A stretch of 64,000 bases of DNA from Frateuria_A sp051900425 (GCF_051900425.1 NZ_JBHZGK010000003.1:248001-312000), one strand, 5' to 3'; counted from the first letter of the stretch, positions 27,936 through 36,695 are shown. A program made the numbers and translations. The notes: generated from the letters alone by a model not told the origin.

Positions 27936-29771
27936 ATGCGTTACCTGATCCTCGCCCTGCTGCTCCTGCTGGCCGTGCCCGCGCACGCCGGCCGGCTGGT
28001 GATCCTGAGCTACCACGACATCCATGACCCCGCGCAGGGGCCGACCACCGACCCGGACGCGACCAGCCTCGATCACCTGGTCGGCCACCTCGAATACCTG
28101 CACGCCAACGGCTGGACCGCGGTCAGCGCGGCGCAGGTGCGCGCCGCCGCGCACGGCGGGCCCGCGTTGCCGGACAAGGCCTTCCTGCTCACCTTCGACG
28201 ACGGTCTGGAAAGCTTCTACACGCGCGTCTACCCGCTGCTTCAGGCCTACCACTACCCCGCGCTGCTGGCGCTGGTGACCGGCTGGATCGAGACCACGCC
28301 CGGCGACCGCCTGGACTACAACGGCCGCGACTGCGACGCCTCCTGTTTCGTCACCTGGGCGCAGGTGCGGCAGATGCAGCGTTCGGGGCTGGTCGAGATC
28401 GCCTCGCATACCGACGCATTGCACGAGGGCATCCTCGGCAACCCGCAAGGCAACCTGCTGCCTTCGGCGGTGACGCGCCGCTACGACCCCGCCGGCAGCC
28501 GCTACGAAACCGAGGCGGCCTGGCGCGAGCGCATCACCGACGACCTCACCCGCAGCGCGGCGGCGATCCGCGAGCACACCGGCCAGTCGCCGCAGGCGAT
28601 CGTGTGGCCCTACGGCGCCTTCAACCGTCCCGCGCGCGAGATCGCCGCGGCACTCGGCATGGAGATGTCGCTGACGCTCTCCGACGCCGTGCCGGACCCG
28701 GCCCGCGACCGCACGCTGCCACGCCTGCTGCTGGGCGGCGATCCGGGCGTGGCGGATCTGGCCTGGCAACTGATGCCGACGCACGAGGTGGAACCGCGCC
28801 GCGTGGTCCAGGTCGACCTCGACTATGTCTATGACCCGGATCCGGTGCAGCGCGAACGCAACCTCTCGCAGCTGCTCGACCGCATCAAGCGGATGGACGT
28901 CGACCAGGTCTGGCTGCAGGCCTACGCCGATCCGGACGGCGACGGCGTGGCCGACGCGCTGTACTTCCCCAACCGCCACCTGCCGATGCGGGCGGACCTG
29001 TTCTCGCGCGTGGCCTGGCAACTGCAGACCCGCGCCGGCGTGCATGTCTACGCGTGGATGCCGGCGCTAGCGTTCCGCCCGCGCGCGGGCGACCCGGTGG
29101 CGGCGCGGGTGCTGGACGGCGAGGGCAAGGACGTGGCGCGGCTCGATCCCTCGCAGCCGGCCGTGCGCGAGTGGATCGGCGACCTTTACGAGGACCTGGC
29201 CAGCTACGCCAAGTTCGACGGCCTGCTGTTCTCCGACGACGCGCTGCTGCGCGACACCGACCGCCTGCACGACGCGCCGCCGCCGGGCCCCGCGCGCACC
29301 GCATGGCTGGTCGACTACACCCACGAGCTGACCGAGCGCGCACGCCGCTGGCGGCCGCAGCTGCGCACCGCGCGCAACCTGTTCGCCGCGCCCGTGCTCG
29401 ACGGCAAGGCCGAAGCCTGGTTCGCGCAGTCGCTGCCGGCGTTCGTGGCCGGCTACGACGAAGTGGGCCTGATGGCGATGCCGCAGCTCGATGGCGCCAG
29501 GGCGAACAAGGCCTGGTTCGAACAGCTTGCGTCGGCCGTTGCCACGGTGCCGGGCGCGCGCGAAAAGACCGTGTTCGAGCTCGCCACCGAAGACTGGCGC
29601 ACGCACCGTCGGATTGACACGGACGCGGTGCTGGCCCGCATGCGCCTGCTGCAGGTCCACGGCGCGATGCACCTGGGCTATTACCCGGACGACTTCCCGG
29701 CCGACCATCCCGAGCTCGAGCGCATCCGCCCGGGCATTTCCTCGGCCACCTATCCGTACAAGGGGCGCTGA
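27936..29771 (+). CDS. pgaB: poly-beta-1,6-N-acetylglucosamine N-deacetylase PgaB
   Basis: 611-residue periplasmic PNAG deacetylase/hydrolase. The N-terminal polysaccharide deacetylase domain has VILSYHDIHDP, the metal-site block LLTFDDGLESFY and IASHTDALHEG. The C-terminal glycoside-hydrolase-like domain (about 285-600) includes VQVDLDYVYDPDPVQRERNL and VHVYAWMPALAF. Partial deacetylation is needed for export. The signal peptide (MRYLILALLLLLAVPAHAG) ends without the lipobox Cys that makes E. coli PgaB a lipoprotein, so this form may be soluble in the periplasm. Confidence 0.93.
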   Translation: MRYLILALLLLLAVPAHAGRLVILSYHDIHDPAQGPTTDPDATSLDHLVGHLEYLHANGWTAVSAAQVRAAAHGGPALPDKAFLLTFDDGLESFYTRVYPLLQAYHYPALLALVTGWIETTPGDRLDYNGRDCDASCFVTWAQVRQMQRSGLVEIASHTDALHEGILGNPQGNLLPSAVTRRYDPAGSRYETEAAWRERITDDLTRSAAAIREHTGQSPQAIVWPYGAFNRPAREIAAALGMEMSLTLSDAVPDPARDRTLPRLLLGGDPGVADLAWQLMPTHEVEPRRVVQVDLDYVYDPDPVQRERNLSQLLDRIKRMDVDQVWLQAYADPDGDGVADALYFPNRHLPMRADLFSRVAWQLQTRAGVHVYAWMPALAFRPRAGDPVAARVLDGEGKDVARLDPSQPAVREWIGDLYEDLASYAKFDGLLFSDDALLRDTDRLHDAPPPGPARTAWLVDYTHELTERARRWRPQLRTARNLFAAPVLDGKAEAWFAQSLPAFVAGYDEVGLMAMPQLDGARANKAWFEQLASAVATVPGAREKTVFELATEDWRTHRRIDTDAVLARMRLLQVHGAMHLGYYPDDFPADHPELERIRPGISSATYPYKGR

Positions 29772-29773
29772 TC

Positions 29774-31030
29774 GTGGAAACGACGAACCACGCCCTGTCC
29801 GTGCTGCTCGACTTCGCCTTCTACTACCCGCTGGTGATGTCGATGCTGTGGATGAGCGGCAGCATCCTCTACTTCCTGCGTTGGGAGCGACGGCAGCCAC
29901 CGCGCACCGAACCCCAGCCGCTGCCCGAGCAGCCACCGATCAGCATCCTGGTGCCCTGCCACAACGAGGGCACGCACATCCGCGAGACGATCGAACAACT
30001 GGCGCGCCAGCGCTGGCCGGAATTCGAGATCATCGCGGTCAACGACGGTTCCACCGACGATACCGGCGAGCAACTGGACGCGCTGGCGAAGGAAGTGCCA
30101 CAGCTGCGCGTGATCCACTTCGCCGCCAACCAGGGCAAGGCGATGGGGCTGCGCATGGCGGCGCTTGCGGCACGCCACGAGTTCCTGGTGTGCATCGACG
30201 GCGACACCCTGCTGGACGAACACGCCGCGCACTGGATGATGCGCCACCTGCTGGACAGCTCCCGCGTGGGCGCGGTCACCGGCAATCCGCGCATCCGCAA
30301 CCGCTCGACGTTGCTCGGGAAGCTGCAGGTCGGCGAGTTCTCCTCGATCATCGGCCTGATCAAGCGCGCCCAGCGCGTGTACGGGCGCATCTTCACCGTG
30401 TCGGGCGTGATCGCCGCGTTCCGCAAGCGCGCGCTGCTGGACGTCGGCTACTGGAACGTCGACATGGTCACCGAGGACATCGACGTCAGCTGGCGCCTGC
30501 AGATGCGCCACTGGGACGTGCGCTACGAGCCCAACGCGCTGTGCTGGCTGCTCACCCCCGAAACCGTGCATGGCCTGTGGCGCCAGCGCCTGCGCTGGGC
30601 GCAGGGCGGCAGCGAGGTGCTGCTGCGCTACGCCGCCGGTCTGTTCAACTGGCGCCGCCGGCGCATGTGGCCGGTGGCGCTGGAATACCTGCTGAGCCTG
30701 GTGTGGGCCTACCTGATGCTGGTGGTGGTCGCGCTGTGGGCGGTCGGCAAGTTCATTGCGCTGCCGCCGGAACTGGCGGTGCCCAGCCTGCTGCCGCGCT
30801 GGCACGGCGTCATCCTCGGCCTGACCTGCCTTACCCAGTTCATGCTCAGCCTGGTCGTCGACCGGCGCTACGAGACGCGCATCGGGCGCAACTACTACTG
30901 GATGATCTGGTACCCGATCGCCTACTGGATGATCAATACGCTGACCACCGTCGTGGCGTTCCCCAAGGCGCTGCTCAAGCGCCGCGGCGTGCGCGCGGTA
31001 TGGGTCAGCCCGGACCGGGGGCTGCGATGA
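29774..31030 (+). CDS. pgaC: poly-beta-1,6-N-acetylglucosamine synthase PgaC
   Basis: 418-residue inner membrane GT2 glycosyltransferase that polymerises UDP-GlcNAc. Catalytic blocks: ISILVPCHNEG, VNDGSTDDT, IDGDTLLDEHA, the TED motif (VTEDIDVSWRL) and QRLRWAQGG. One N-terminal segment and three or four C-terminal membrane segments are visible. The start codon is GTG at 29774, 2 bp after the pgaB TGA; its stop overlaps the pgaD ATG (ATGA). In E. coli the PgaCD complex is switched on by c-di-GMP. Confidence 0.95.
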   Translation: METTNHALSVLLDFAFYYPLVMSMLWMSGSILYFLRWERRQPPRTEPQPLPEQPPISILVPCHNEGTHIRETIEQLARQRWPEFEIIAVNDGSTDDTGEQLDALAKEVPQLRVIHFAANQGKAMGLRMAALAARHEFLVCIDGDTLLDEHAAHWMMRHLLDSSRVGAVTGNPRIRNRSTLLGKLQVGEFSSIIGLIKRAQRVYGRIFTVSGVIAAFRKRALLDVGYWNVDMVTEDIDVSWRLQMRHWDVRYEPNALCWLLTPETVHGLWRQRLRWAQGGSEVLLRYAAGLFNWRRRRMWPVALEYLLSLVWAYLMLVVVALWAVGKFIALPPELAVPSLLPRWHGVILGLTCLTQFMLSLVVDRRYETRIGRNYYWMIWYPIAYWMINTLTTVVAFPKALLKRRGVRAVWVSPDRGLR

Positions 31031-31494
31031 AAGCCGAAGGCTTCCTGATCCAGAACGAACGTCGCCGCACGCCCACGCAGCGCGCGCTGTCCTCGCTGGT
31101 CACGCTGGTGGCGTGGATGCTGTGGTTCTACCTGTGGCTGCCGGTGATCACGCTGGTCGCCTGGCTGGCCGGCGTGCGCACGGCCTGGATCGAGCTGTCG
31201 GCCGAGGCCTACGCGAACCAGACCACCGACCTGCTGGCGATCCTCGGCTACGCACTGGTCAGCGCGGTGGTATTCGCTGGCTGGGCCTACTACAACCAGG
31301 CCCGCTTCGCGCACAGGACCCGCCGTCGGCAGGGGCCGGCCGCGGTGACGCTGATCGAGGAAGCGATGGCGCTGGACATCGACCCGCGCGAGGCCCAGGC
31401 CCTGCGCAGCCAGCAGCACAGCACGCTGGTGTTCGACAAACATGCGCGGCCGGTGGTGCGCCGCTCGCCGGATCGCGAACCCGAGCCGGCCTAG
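31027..31494 (+). CDS. pgaD: poly-beta-1,6-N-acetylglucosamine synthesis protein PgaD
   Basis: 155-residue inner membrane partner of PgaC. Two membrane segments (about 24-48, LVAWMLWFYLWLPVITLVAW; 71-88, ILGYALVSAVVFAGWAYYN) match the PgaD topology; the cytosolic tail is charged. The start ATG overlaps the pgaC stop by four bases (ATGA), typical of coupled translation. It is the last gene of the operon; family A repeat pairs and a 20-bp palindrome follow. Confidence 0.88.
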   Translation: MKAEGFLIQNERRRTPTQRALSSLVTLVAWMLWFYLWLPVITLVAWLAGVRTAWIELSAEAYANQTTDLLAILGYALVSAVVFAGWAYYNQARFAHRTRRRQGPAAVTLIEEAMALDIDPREAQALRSQQHSTLVFDKHARPVVRRSPDREPEPA

Positions 31495-31500
31495 GTTTCG

Positions 31501-31565
31501 CAGGGTGGGCTTCAGCCCACCATCGGATGTGCGCTGAAACAGCGCTGGGCTGAAGCCCGCCCTGC
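31501..31565. repeat. family A REP pair downstream of pgaD
   Basis: CAGGGTGGGCTTCAGCCCACC (left) and GCTGGGCTGAAGCCCGCCCTG (right) face each other with about 24 bp between. The GTAG head is degenerate (GCAG). They may end the pga transcript. Confidence 0.75.
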
Positions 31566-31652
31566 TTGCCGCGGAACGCGTTCCGCGGGCGGCATGCATA
31601 GGTCCTCGAAAGACATGCTTGGCAGCTTCGCCGGATCGCAAGACTGGAGCCC

Positions 31653-31716
31653 GTAGAGCGGGCTTCAGCCCATCATCGGATCGGTGGCGGAGCAGCGTGG
31701 GCTGAAGCCCACCCAG
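31653..31716. repeat. second family A REP pair downstream of pgaD
   Basis: GTAGAGCGGGCTTCAGCCC and the inverted GTGGGCTGAAGCCCACCCAG, 7 bp before the stop of the minus-strand methyltransferase gene. The spacer resembles that of the pair at 31501-31565 (CATCGGAT in both), so they are copies of one paired unit. Confidence 0.75.
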
Positions 31717-31722
31717 CGGGGA

Positions 31723-32910
31723 TCACTCGACCCGGCAGAACACAGCCTTGAGATAGCGCCCTTCCGGCACGTCGGCGCGCACCGGATGGTCGGCGCCGGC
31801 GCCGGCGACCTGCAGCACCTGGATCTCGCGGCCGGCATTGAGCGCCACGCGGCGCAGCATTTCCAGGAAGTCGGCCTCGGCCACCAGACCGGTGCACGAG
31901 CAGGTCAGCAGCAGGCCGCCGGGCGGGATCACGTCCAGCGCCAGGCGGTTCATGGCGAAGTACTTCTTCAGCGCGTCGAACACCTTGTTGCGGTCGCGCG
32001 TGAGCTTGGCCGGATCGAGAATCACCGCGTCGTATTGCTCGCCACGCGCGGCCGCCTCGCGCAGCCAGTCGAAGATGTCCGCCTGCTGGAAGTCGATCGC
32101 CAGGTCGTTCGCCGCGGCATTGGCGCGCGCGATCTCCAGGATGCCCGCATCCATGTCCACGCCGACCGCCTCGCGCGCGCCGGCGGCCATGGCGTGCACG
32201 GCGAAGCCGCCGGAGTTGCAGCACAGGTCGAGCACGCGCCGGCCGCGCGCGAACTCGCCGAAGCGGCGGCGGTTCTCGCGCTGGTCGGCGAAGAAGCCGG
32301 TCTTGTGGCCCAGCCCCGGCGCCGCGTGGAACGCCAGCCCGTGCTCGTGGACCTCGACCGGCGCCGGCGGCTCGGGGCTGCGGCAGTCGAACGATTCCTG
32401 CTTCTGCACGTGGCTCTCGGCAAACCAGTACAGCCGCGCACCGGGGAAGTGTGCGAGCAGGGCGGCGTGGATCGCCTCGCGGAACTTCCACATGCCGGCG
32501 GCGAAGTACTCGATCACCAGGATGTCGGCGTAGCGGTCGACCACCAGGCCGGACAGGCCGTCGCCCTCGCTGTGCACGACGCGCCAGGCGTCGCTGGCGT
32601 GGTCCAGGTGCAAAAGTTCGCGGCGCAGTTGCACGGCGCGCGCGATGCGTGCGGCGATCCAGTCCGCGTCGATCGCTTCGGACGGGTCGCTGGTGAGCAG
32701 GCGCAGCGCGATGCGGGCGTGTCCGTTCCAGAAGCCGCGGCCGACGAAACGGTCCTTGCTGTCCACCACCTCGACCACGCTGCCCGGTGGCAACCGCTGC
32801 TCGGGCTTGTACACCTGCGCCGACCACACCCACGGGTGGCCTGGCGCGCGGTCGGATTTGAGGCGGATGCGAGGTTGCGCGGCGGGATCTTGCGGGGAAG
32901 GGGTGTTCAT
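31723..32910 (-). CDS. class I SAM-dependent rRNA methyltransferase, RlmI-like
   Basis: 395-residue enzyme of the RlmI/RlmK (COG1092) family, which makes m5C in 23S rRNA (position 1962 in E. coli). The N-terminal PUA domain is visible (IRLKSDRAPGHPWVWSAQV, VVEVVDSKDRFVGRGFWN). The Rossmann domain has GRRVLDLCCNSGGFAVHAMA, VGVDMDAGILEIARANA and VILDPAKLTRDRNKV. Catalytic Cys is expected in LLTCSCTG. The ATG at 32910 is preferred because upstream sequence is repeat DNA. Confidence 0.9.
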   Translation of the reverse strand: MNTPSPQDPAAQPRIRLKSDRAPGHPWVWSAQVYKPEQRLPPGSVVEVVDSKDRFVGRGFWNGHARIALRLLTSDPSEAIDADWIAARIARAVQLRRELLHLDHASDAWRVVHSEGDGLSGLVVDRYADILVIEYFAAGMWKFREAIHAALLAHFPGARLYWFAESHVQKQESFDCRSPEPPAPVEVHEHGLAFHAAPGLGHKTGFFADQRENRRRFGEFARGRRVLDLCCNSGGFAVHAMAAGAREAVGVDMDAGILEIARANAAANDLAIDFQQADIFDWLREAAARGEQYDAVILDPAKLTRDRNKVFDALKKYFAMNRLALDVIPPGGLLLTCSCTGLVAEADFLEMLRRVALNAGREIQVLQVAGAGADHPVRADVPEGRYLKAVFCRVE

Positions 32911-32944
32911 CCCGCCATGATACCCGGCGCCGCCCTCGACACCT

Positions 32945-33027
32945 GTAGGAGCGCCCTTGGGCGCGACCGCCATGCGGGGGTTTGCGTTGCCGACGGACAT
33001 GGCGGTCGCGCCCAAGGGCGCTCCTAC
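32945..33027. repeat. family B REP pair (inverted)
   Basis: GTAGGAGCGCCCTTGGGCGC at 32945 and its inverted copy ending CTAC at 33027 enclose a short spacer; GACCGCCATG and CATGGCGGTC extend the match, so nearly the whole 83 bp is one palindrome. It lies between two minus-strand genes. Confidence 0.85.
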
Positions 33028-33034
33028 AATCCGG

Positions 33035-33469
33035 TTAGCGCAGCTTGAGGATCAACCAGGACACCACCGCCAGCAGGTTCACGCCAATCCGCGACACCGA
33101 CGGCCCGGCCACCGCCAGCACGAAACCCTGCGTGCCGAAGTTCCAGTCCAGCCACGGCCGCGCCAGGTGGAAGGTGGTGTGGATGTTGAGGAAGGCCCCC
33201 GCGTGCAACGCATAGCTGAACACTGGCGTGGCGATCAGCGGCAATTGCAGCAGCTGCGCCACGCGCGAGAACGCCACGCCGCGATCGCTCCCCTCGACCA
33301 GCCACACGCCCGCCAACAGCACGAAACCGAAGGCGATCAGCGCCAGCAGCGCATGCAGCATGTCGTAGGTCGAGCCCATCACCAGCAGCCGGCGCAGCGC
33401 GCCCGCGGCGCCGTACAGGCCACCGGCGATTTCGAGGATGCCGATCAGGCGGAAAAGAAAACTGCGCAT
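33035..33469 (-). CDS. hypothetical inner membrane protein
   Basis: 144 residues with about four membrane segments: MRSFLFRLIGILEIAGGLYG, MLHALLALIAFGFVLLAGVWL, LLQLPLIATPVFSYALHAGA and the C-terminal GVNLLAVVSWLILKL. No family is recognised. The ATG at 33469 fits the first segment. It lies between a family B repeat and srkA on the same strand. Confidence 0.7.
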   Translation of the reverse strand: MRSFLFRLIGILEIAGGLYGAAGALRRLLVMGSTYDMLHALLALIAFGFVLLAGVWLVEGSDRGVAFSRVAQLLQLPLIATPVFSYALHAGAFLNIHTTFHLARPWLDWNFGTQGFVLAVAGPSVSRIGVNLLAVVSWLILKLR

Positions 33470-33537
33470 GGAACAGGTTCCGGGCACGTGAACGAAAGCG
33501 CGGAGTGTGCCGCGTTTGCGGCGCCGCGTGTGCGACT

Positions 33538-34482
33538 TCAGTCCAGCGTGTCGGCCAACTCGTGCAGGTCGGCGACATGCTGCTCCCACCAGCGCGGTTC
33601 GGCGGCGAACGGGAACGCGGCGGGAAACGCCGGGTCGGCCCAGCGCTGAGCGATCCAGCCGGCGTGGTGGACCTGGCGCATGGCGCGCAGGGTCGGGATG
33701 AGCGCGAGCTCGTCGTGGTCGAAGTCTCGCATGGACGTATAGCCCGCCAGCAGCATGTCCATGGCCGCGTCGTCATGCGCGAGCATCCACAGATCCTGTA
33801 CTGCAGGGCCGGTGCGTGCGTCGTCGAGATCGACGAAGTGCGGGCCGGCGTCGGTCCAAAGCAGGTTGCCCGGATGGCAGTCGCCATGCAGCCGCAGCTG
33901 GCGCACGGGACCGACCGCCTCCCGTCGTGCGGCCACCGCCCGGTCCAGCCGGTGCACGGCGGTGCGGTAGGCCTCGGCCAGGTGCGGCGGCAGCAGCGGC
34001 GAGGCCAGCACCGCCTGCGCAGGACGCTCGACCAGCGTGGTCCGGTCGATGCGCTCGCGATGGCGGAACGGCGAGCGCGAGCCGACCGCATGCAGGCGCG
34101 CGATCAGGCGCCCCAGCCACTCCAGTTGCTCGGCCGATTCCAGCGAGGGCGCGCGCCCGCCCCGGCGCGGGTAGAGCGCGTAGCGGTAGCCGGCGTGGTC
34201 GAGCAGGGTGCGGCCGTCGAACACCAGCGGCGCGACCATCGGCAGTTCGTCCGCGGCCAGTTCCAGCGCAAAGGCGTGTTCCTCGGCGATGGCTTCGTCG
34301 CTCCAGCGCCCGGGCCGGTAGAACTTGGCGATCACCGGCGTCGCATCCTCGATGCCGACCTGCCAGACGCGGTTCTCGTAGCTGTTGAGCGCGAGCAGGC
34401 GGCCATCCGGCCACAGGCCGCAGGCGCCGACGGCGTCGAGGACGAGGTCGGGGGTGAGGTTGGCGTAGGGGGTGGTGCTCAT
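33538..34482 (-). CDS. srkA: stress response serine/threonine kinase SrkA (YihE/RdoA)
   Basis: 314-residue kinase-like protein of the aminoglycoside phosphotransferase fold. Landmarks: RLLALNSYENRVWQVGIED near the N terminus, the ATP Lys in VIAKFYRPGRWS, the catalytic loop LRLHGDCHPGNLLW and the metal site FVDLDDARTGPAVQDLWM. SrkA in E. coli dampens MazF toxicity under stress. Length is as usual. Family C repeats lie upstream. Confidence 0.92.
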   Translation of the reverse strand: MSTTPYANLTPDLVLDAVGACGLWPDGRLLALNSYENRVWQVGIEDATPVIAKFYRPGRWSDEAIAEEHAFALELAADELPMVAPLVFDGRTLLDHAGYRYALYPRRGGRAPSLESAEQLEWLGRLIARLHAVGSRSPFRHRERIDRTTLVERPAQAVLASPLLPPHLAEAYRTAVHRLDRAVAARREAVGPVRQLRLHGDCHPGNLLWTDAGPHFVDLDDARTGPAVQDLWMLAHDDAAMDMLLAGYTSMRDFDHDELALIPTLRAMRQVHHAGWIAQRWADPAFPAAFPFAAEPRWWEQHVADLHELADTLD

Positions 34483-34489
34483 GCTTTTG

Positions 34490-34646
34490 GCTCCCTCTCC
34501 CCTCCGGGGAGGGGGAGCAGTTTTTCGACGGCACTTCGCACGTGCGTGGCTCCTCTTCGCGCGCTTCGAACGTTCATCCCCGCGAGCCCCGGCCCCTCAC
34601 CCCAACCCTCTCCCCCATCTTCGAAAAAGGCTGGGGAGAGGGAGCA
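34490..34646. repeat. family C repeats
   Basis: CTCCCTCTCCCCTCCGGGGA at the left, and GCCCCTCACCCCAACCCTCT with GGGGAGAGGGAGCAG at the right, in opposite orientation. They fill the gap between srkA and the thioesterase gene. Confidence 0.7.
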
Positions 34647-34671
34647 GTGCACGCGCGCTCCGACCCGTCGT

Positions 34672-35109
34672 TCACCGCACCACCGCCCGCCGCGGCACCA
34701 CCGCCATGGTCAACCGCGAGATGCACACCAGCGCGCCCTCCTCGTTCTCGATGCGGATCTCCCACACCTGGGTCGAACGGCCCAGGTGCAGCGCCTTCGC
34801 CGTCCCGGTGACCACGCCCGAGCGCACGCCACGCACGTGGTTGGCATTGATGTCCAGCCCGACCGCCACCTCCAGTTCCGGGTCGAGCGTCAGCAGCGCC
34901 CCGGTGCTGCCCAGCGTTTCGGCCAGCGCCACCGAGGCGCCGCCGTGCAGCAGCCCGAACGGCTGGTGCGTACGCGCATCCACCGGCATCGTGCCGGCGA
35001 GCCAGTCCTCGCCGATCGCCGTGAAGCGGATGCCGAGCACCTGCATCAGCGTGTTGTCGCTCCACGCATTGATGCGCTCGAGGTCGGGTGCCTGCTTCCA
35101 GATCGCCAT
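34672..35109 (-). CDS. hotdog-fold thioesterase, YdiI-like
   Basis: 145-residue acyl-CoA thioesterase. It follows E. coli YdiI (MenI) closely: MPVDARTHQPFGLLHGGASV, LAETLGSTGA, LDINANHVRGVRSG and LHLGRSTQVWEIRI. The catalytic Glu is in ALAETLGS. Menaquinone genes are not in view, and this order normally uses ubiquinone, so a general acyl-CoA or detoxifying role is more likely than DHNA-CoA hydrolysis. It is divergent from the reductase at 35178. Confidence 0.88.
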   Translation of the reverse strand: MAIWKQAPDLERINAWSDNTLMQVLGIRFTAIGEDWLAGTMPVDARTHQPFGLLHGGASVALAETLGSTGALLTLDPELEVAVGLDINANHVRGVRSGVVTGTAKALHLGRSTQVWEIRIENEEGALVCISRLTMAVVPRRAVVR

Positions 35110-35177
35110 GGGGAACGCGCCGCTTCAAGGGAAAGCATGCATTGTCCGTCCACGGCCCTCGCGGCGACAATGCGCGG

Positions 35178-36233
35178 GTGTTCACCATCACCCTCCAGAA
35201 CTCCGGCCGAACCTTCCCCGCCGCGCCGGGCGAAACCGTGCTCGAAGCCGCGCAGCGCGCCGGCATCGCGCTGCCGTACTCATGTCGCGCCGGCGTCTGC
35301 GGCAGTTGCAAGGCCACGCTGCTGGCCGGCCAGTGCGGCTATCCGCGCAATCCGCCGGTCGCGCTGAGCGGCAGCGCGATGGCGCGCCACGCGATCCTGC
35401 TGTGCCAGGCGGTGCCGGCCAGCGACCTGACCATCGCCGCGCGCGAGGTCACGTCGGTGGAGGACATCGCGCGCCGCCGTCTCACCGTCGAGGTGACCGG
35501 CAAGCAATCGCTGGCGCCGGGCGTCACTGGCCTGGTACTGCGTCCCGTGGCCGGCCAGAAGCCGCTCAACTGGCTGCCGGGCCAGTACCTGGATGTGCTG
35601 CTGGAGGAGGGCAGGCGCCGGCCGTTCTCGATCGCCAGCGGCCCGAAGGAGGACGGCAGTATCGAGCTGCACGTGCGCCACGTGGCGGGCGGCGGTTTCA
35701 CGTCCTGGGTGCACGAGGGCCTGGCGATCGGCGCGCGGCTGCACGTCGAGGGGCCATTGGGCACTTTCGTGCCGCGCGAGGATTCGGAGCGGCCGATGGT
35801 GTTCATGGCCGGGGGCACCGGCTTCGCGCCGGTCAAGGCGATCGTCGAGCATTTCCTGGCGCTGCCCACGCGCCGGCCGATGGCGCTGTACTGGGGCGCG
35901 CGCAGCGCCGGCGACCTGTACCTGCGCGGACTCGCCGAGCGCTGGGCGCGCGAGGCGCCGAACCTTGCCTTCCACCCGGTCCTGTCCGACCCCGAGCAGG
36001 CCGCCGCCTCGGGCGTGCGCGCCGGCCTGGTGCACGAGGCGGTGCTGGAGGACCAGCCGGACCTGTCCGGTCACGAGGTCTACATGAGCGGGCCGCCAGC
36101 GATGATCGACGCCGGCCGGCAGACGTTCGCCGAGGCCGGGCTGCCCGACGAGCGGCTCTATTTCGATTCCTTCGAATACGCGCCCGACGTGCTGGCGCAG
36201 ATCCTGGCCGGCCGCGCCGGCATCGGCGGATAG
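35178..36233 (+). CDS. 2Fe-2S ferredoxin-type reductase (CDP-6-deoxy-delta-3,4-glucoseen reductase-like)
   Basis: 351-residue flavoprotein with an N-terminal plant-type 2Fe-2S domain (Cys36, Cys41, Cys44 in CRAGVCGSC, and Cys76), followed by an FAD domain (RRPFSIASGPKEDG, GPLGTFV) and an NAD domain (VFMAGGTGFAPVKAI, VYMSGPPAMIDA). This order is typical of AscD/E3-like reductases and of oxygenase reductases; sugar genes are not near, so the partner is unknown. The start is taken as GTG at 35178, which gives the usual VFTITLQNSG ferredoxin start; no upstream ATG in frame gives sensible protein. Confidence 0.85.
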   Translation: MFTITLQNSGRTFPAAPGETVLEAAQRAGIALPYSCRAGVCGSCKATLLAGQCGYPRNPPVALSGSAMARHAILLCQAVPASDLTIAAREVTSVEDIARRRLTVEVTGKQSLAPGVTGLVLRPVAGQKPLNWLPGQYLDVLLEEGRRRPFSIASGPKEDGSIELHVRHVAGGGFTSWVHEGLAIGARLHVEGPLGTFVPREDSERPMVFMAGGTGFAPVKAIVEHFLALPTRRPMALYWGARSAGDLYLRGLAERWAREAPNLAFHPVLSDPEQAAASGVRAGLVHEAVLEDQPDLSGHEVYMSGPPAMIDAGRQTFAEAGLPDERLYFDSFEYAPDVLAQILAGRAGIGG

Positions 36234-36251
36234 ACGGCCAGCCGTCCCGGG

Positions 36252-36695
36252 TTACTTGTTGCCCTTGGCCAGCGGCAGCTGCGCCTGCTGCCAGGCCAGC
36301 ACGCCGCCGCCCAGGGTGTAGACCCTGGTGAAGCCGGCCTTGACCAGCCGCTGTGCGGCCTTGTCGGAGCCACGGCCGTCCTTGTCCATCACCACTACCG
36401 GCAGGTCCCTGGCCTTGGCCAGGTCCTTGTGCTCGGGGTCGAACTGGCTGGGCAGCACGTGGCGCGCGCCGGGCACGTGCATCTTCTCGAAATCCGCGCG
36501 GGCGGAAAGGTCCACCAGCAGCGGGTTCTCGCGGTTGATCAGCAGGGTCAGCCCGCCCGGGGTCAGCTCCTTGTACTTGCGCAGCAGGCGACCGAACTCC
36601 ATCGCCACCAGCGCGAGCAGGATGATCACGAACAACGCCGACAGCGCGAGGTGGTTGCCCACGAAGGTGGGGAGCTTGTGCAGGAAGTCGTTCAT
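36252..36695 (-). CDS. membrane-anchored rhodanese-like protein (YibN type)
   Basis: 147 residues: one membrane segment (about 17-33, ALSALFVIILLALVAMEFGRLL) and a cytosolic rhodanese domain (about 48-140; LLVDLSARADFEKMHVPGAR, AGFTRVYTLGGGVLAWQQA). The active-site loop reads VVVMDKDGRGSDKA (100-113), without the catalytic Cys, so it is probably not a sulfurtransferase. In related bacteria yibN lies next to grxC-secB; here it does not. Confidence 0.87.
   Translation of the reverse strand: MNDFLHKLPTFVGNHLALSALFVIILLALVAMEFGRLLRKYKELTPGGLTLLINRENPLLVDLSARADFEKMHVPGARHVLPSQFDPEHKDLAKARDLPVVVMDKDGRGSDKAAQRLVKAGFTRVYTLGGGVLAWQQAQLPLAKGNK

Noticed and set aside
34672..35109. Menaquinone biosynthesis thioesterase MenI
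   Set aside because: Similarity to YdiI is strong, but no other men genes are seen and the likely order uses ubiquinone; a general thioesterase call is safer.
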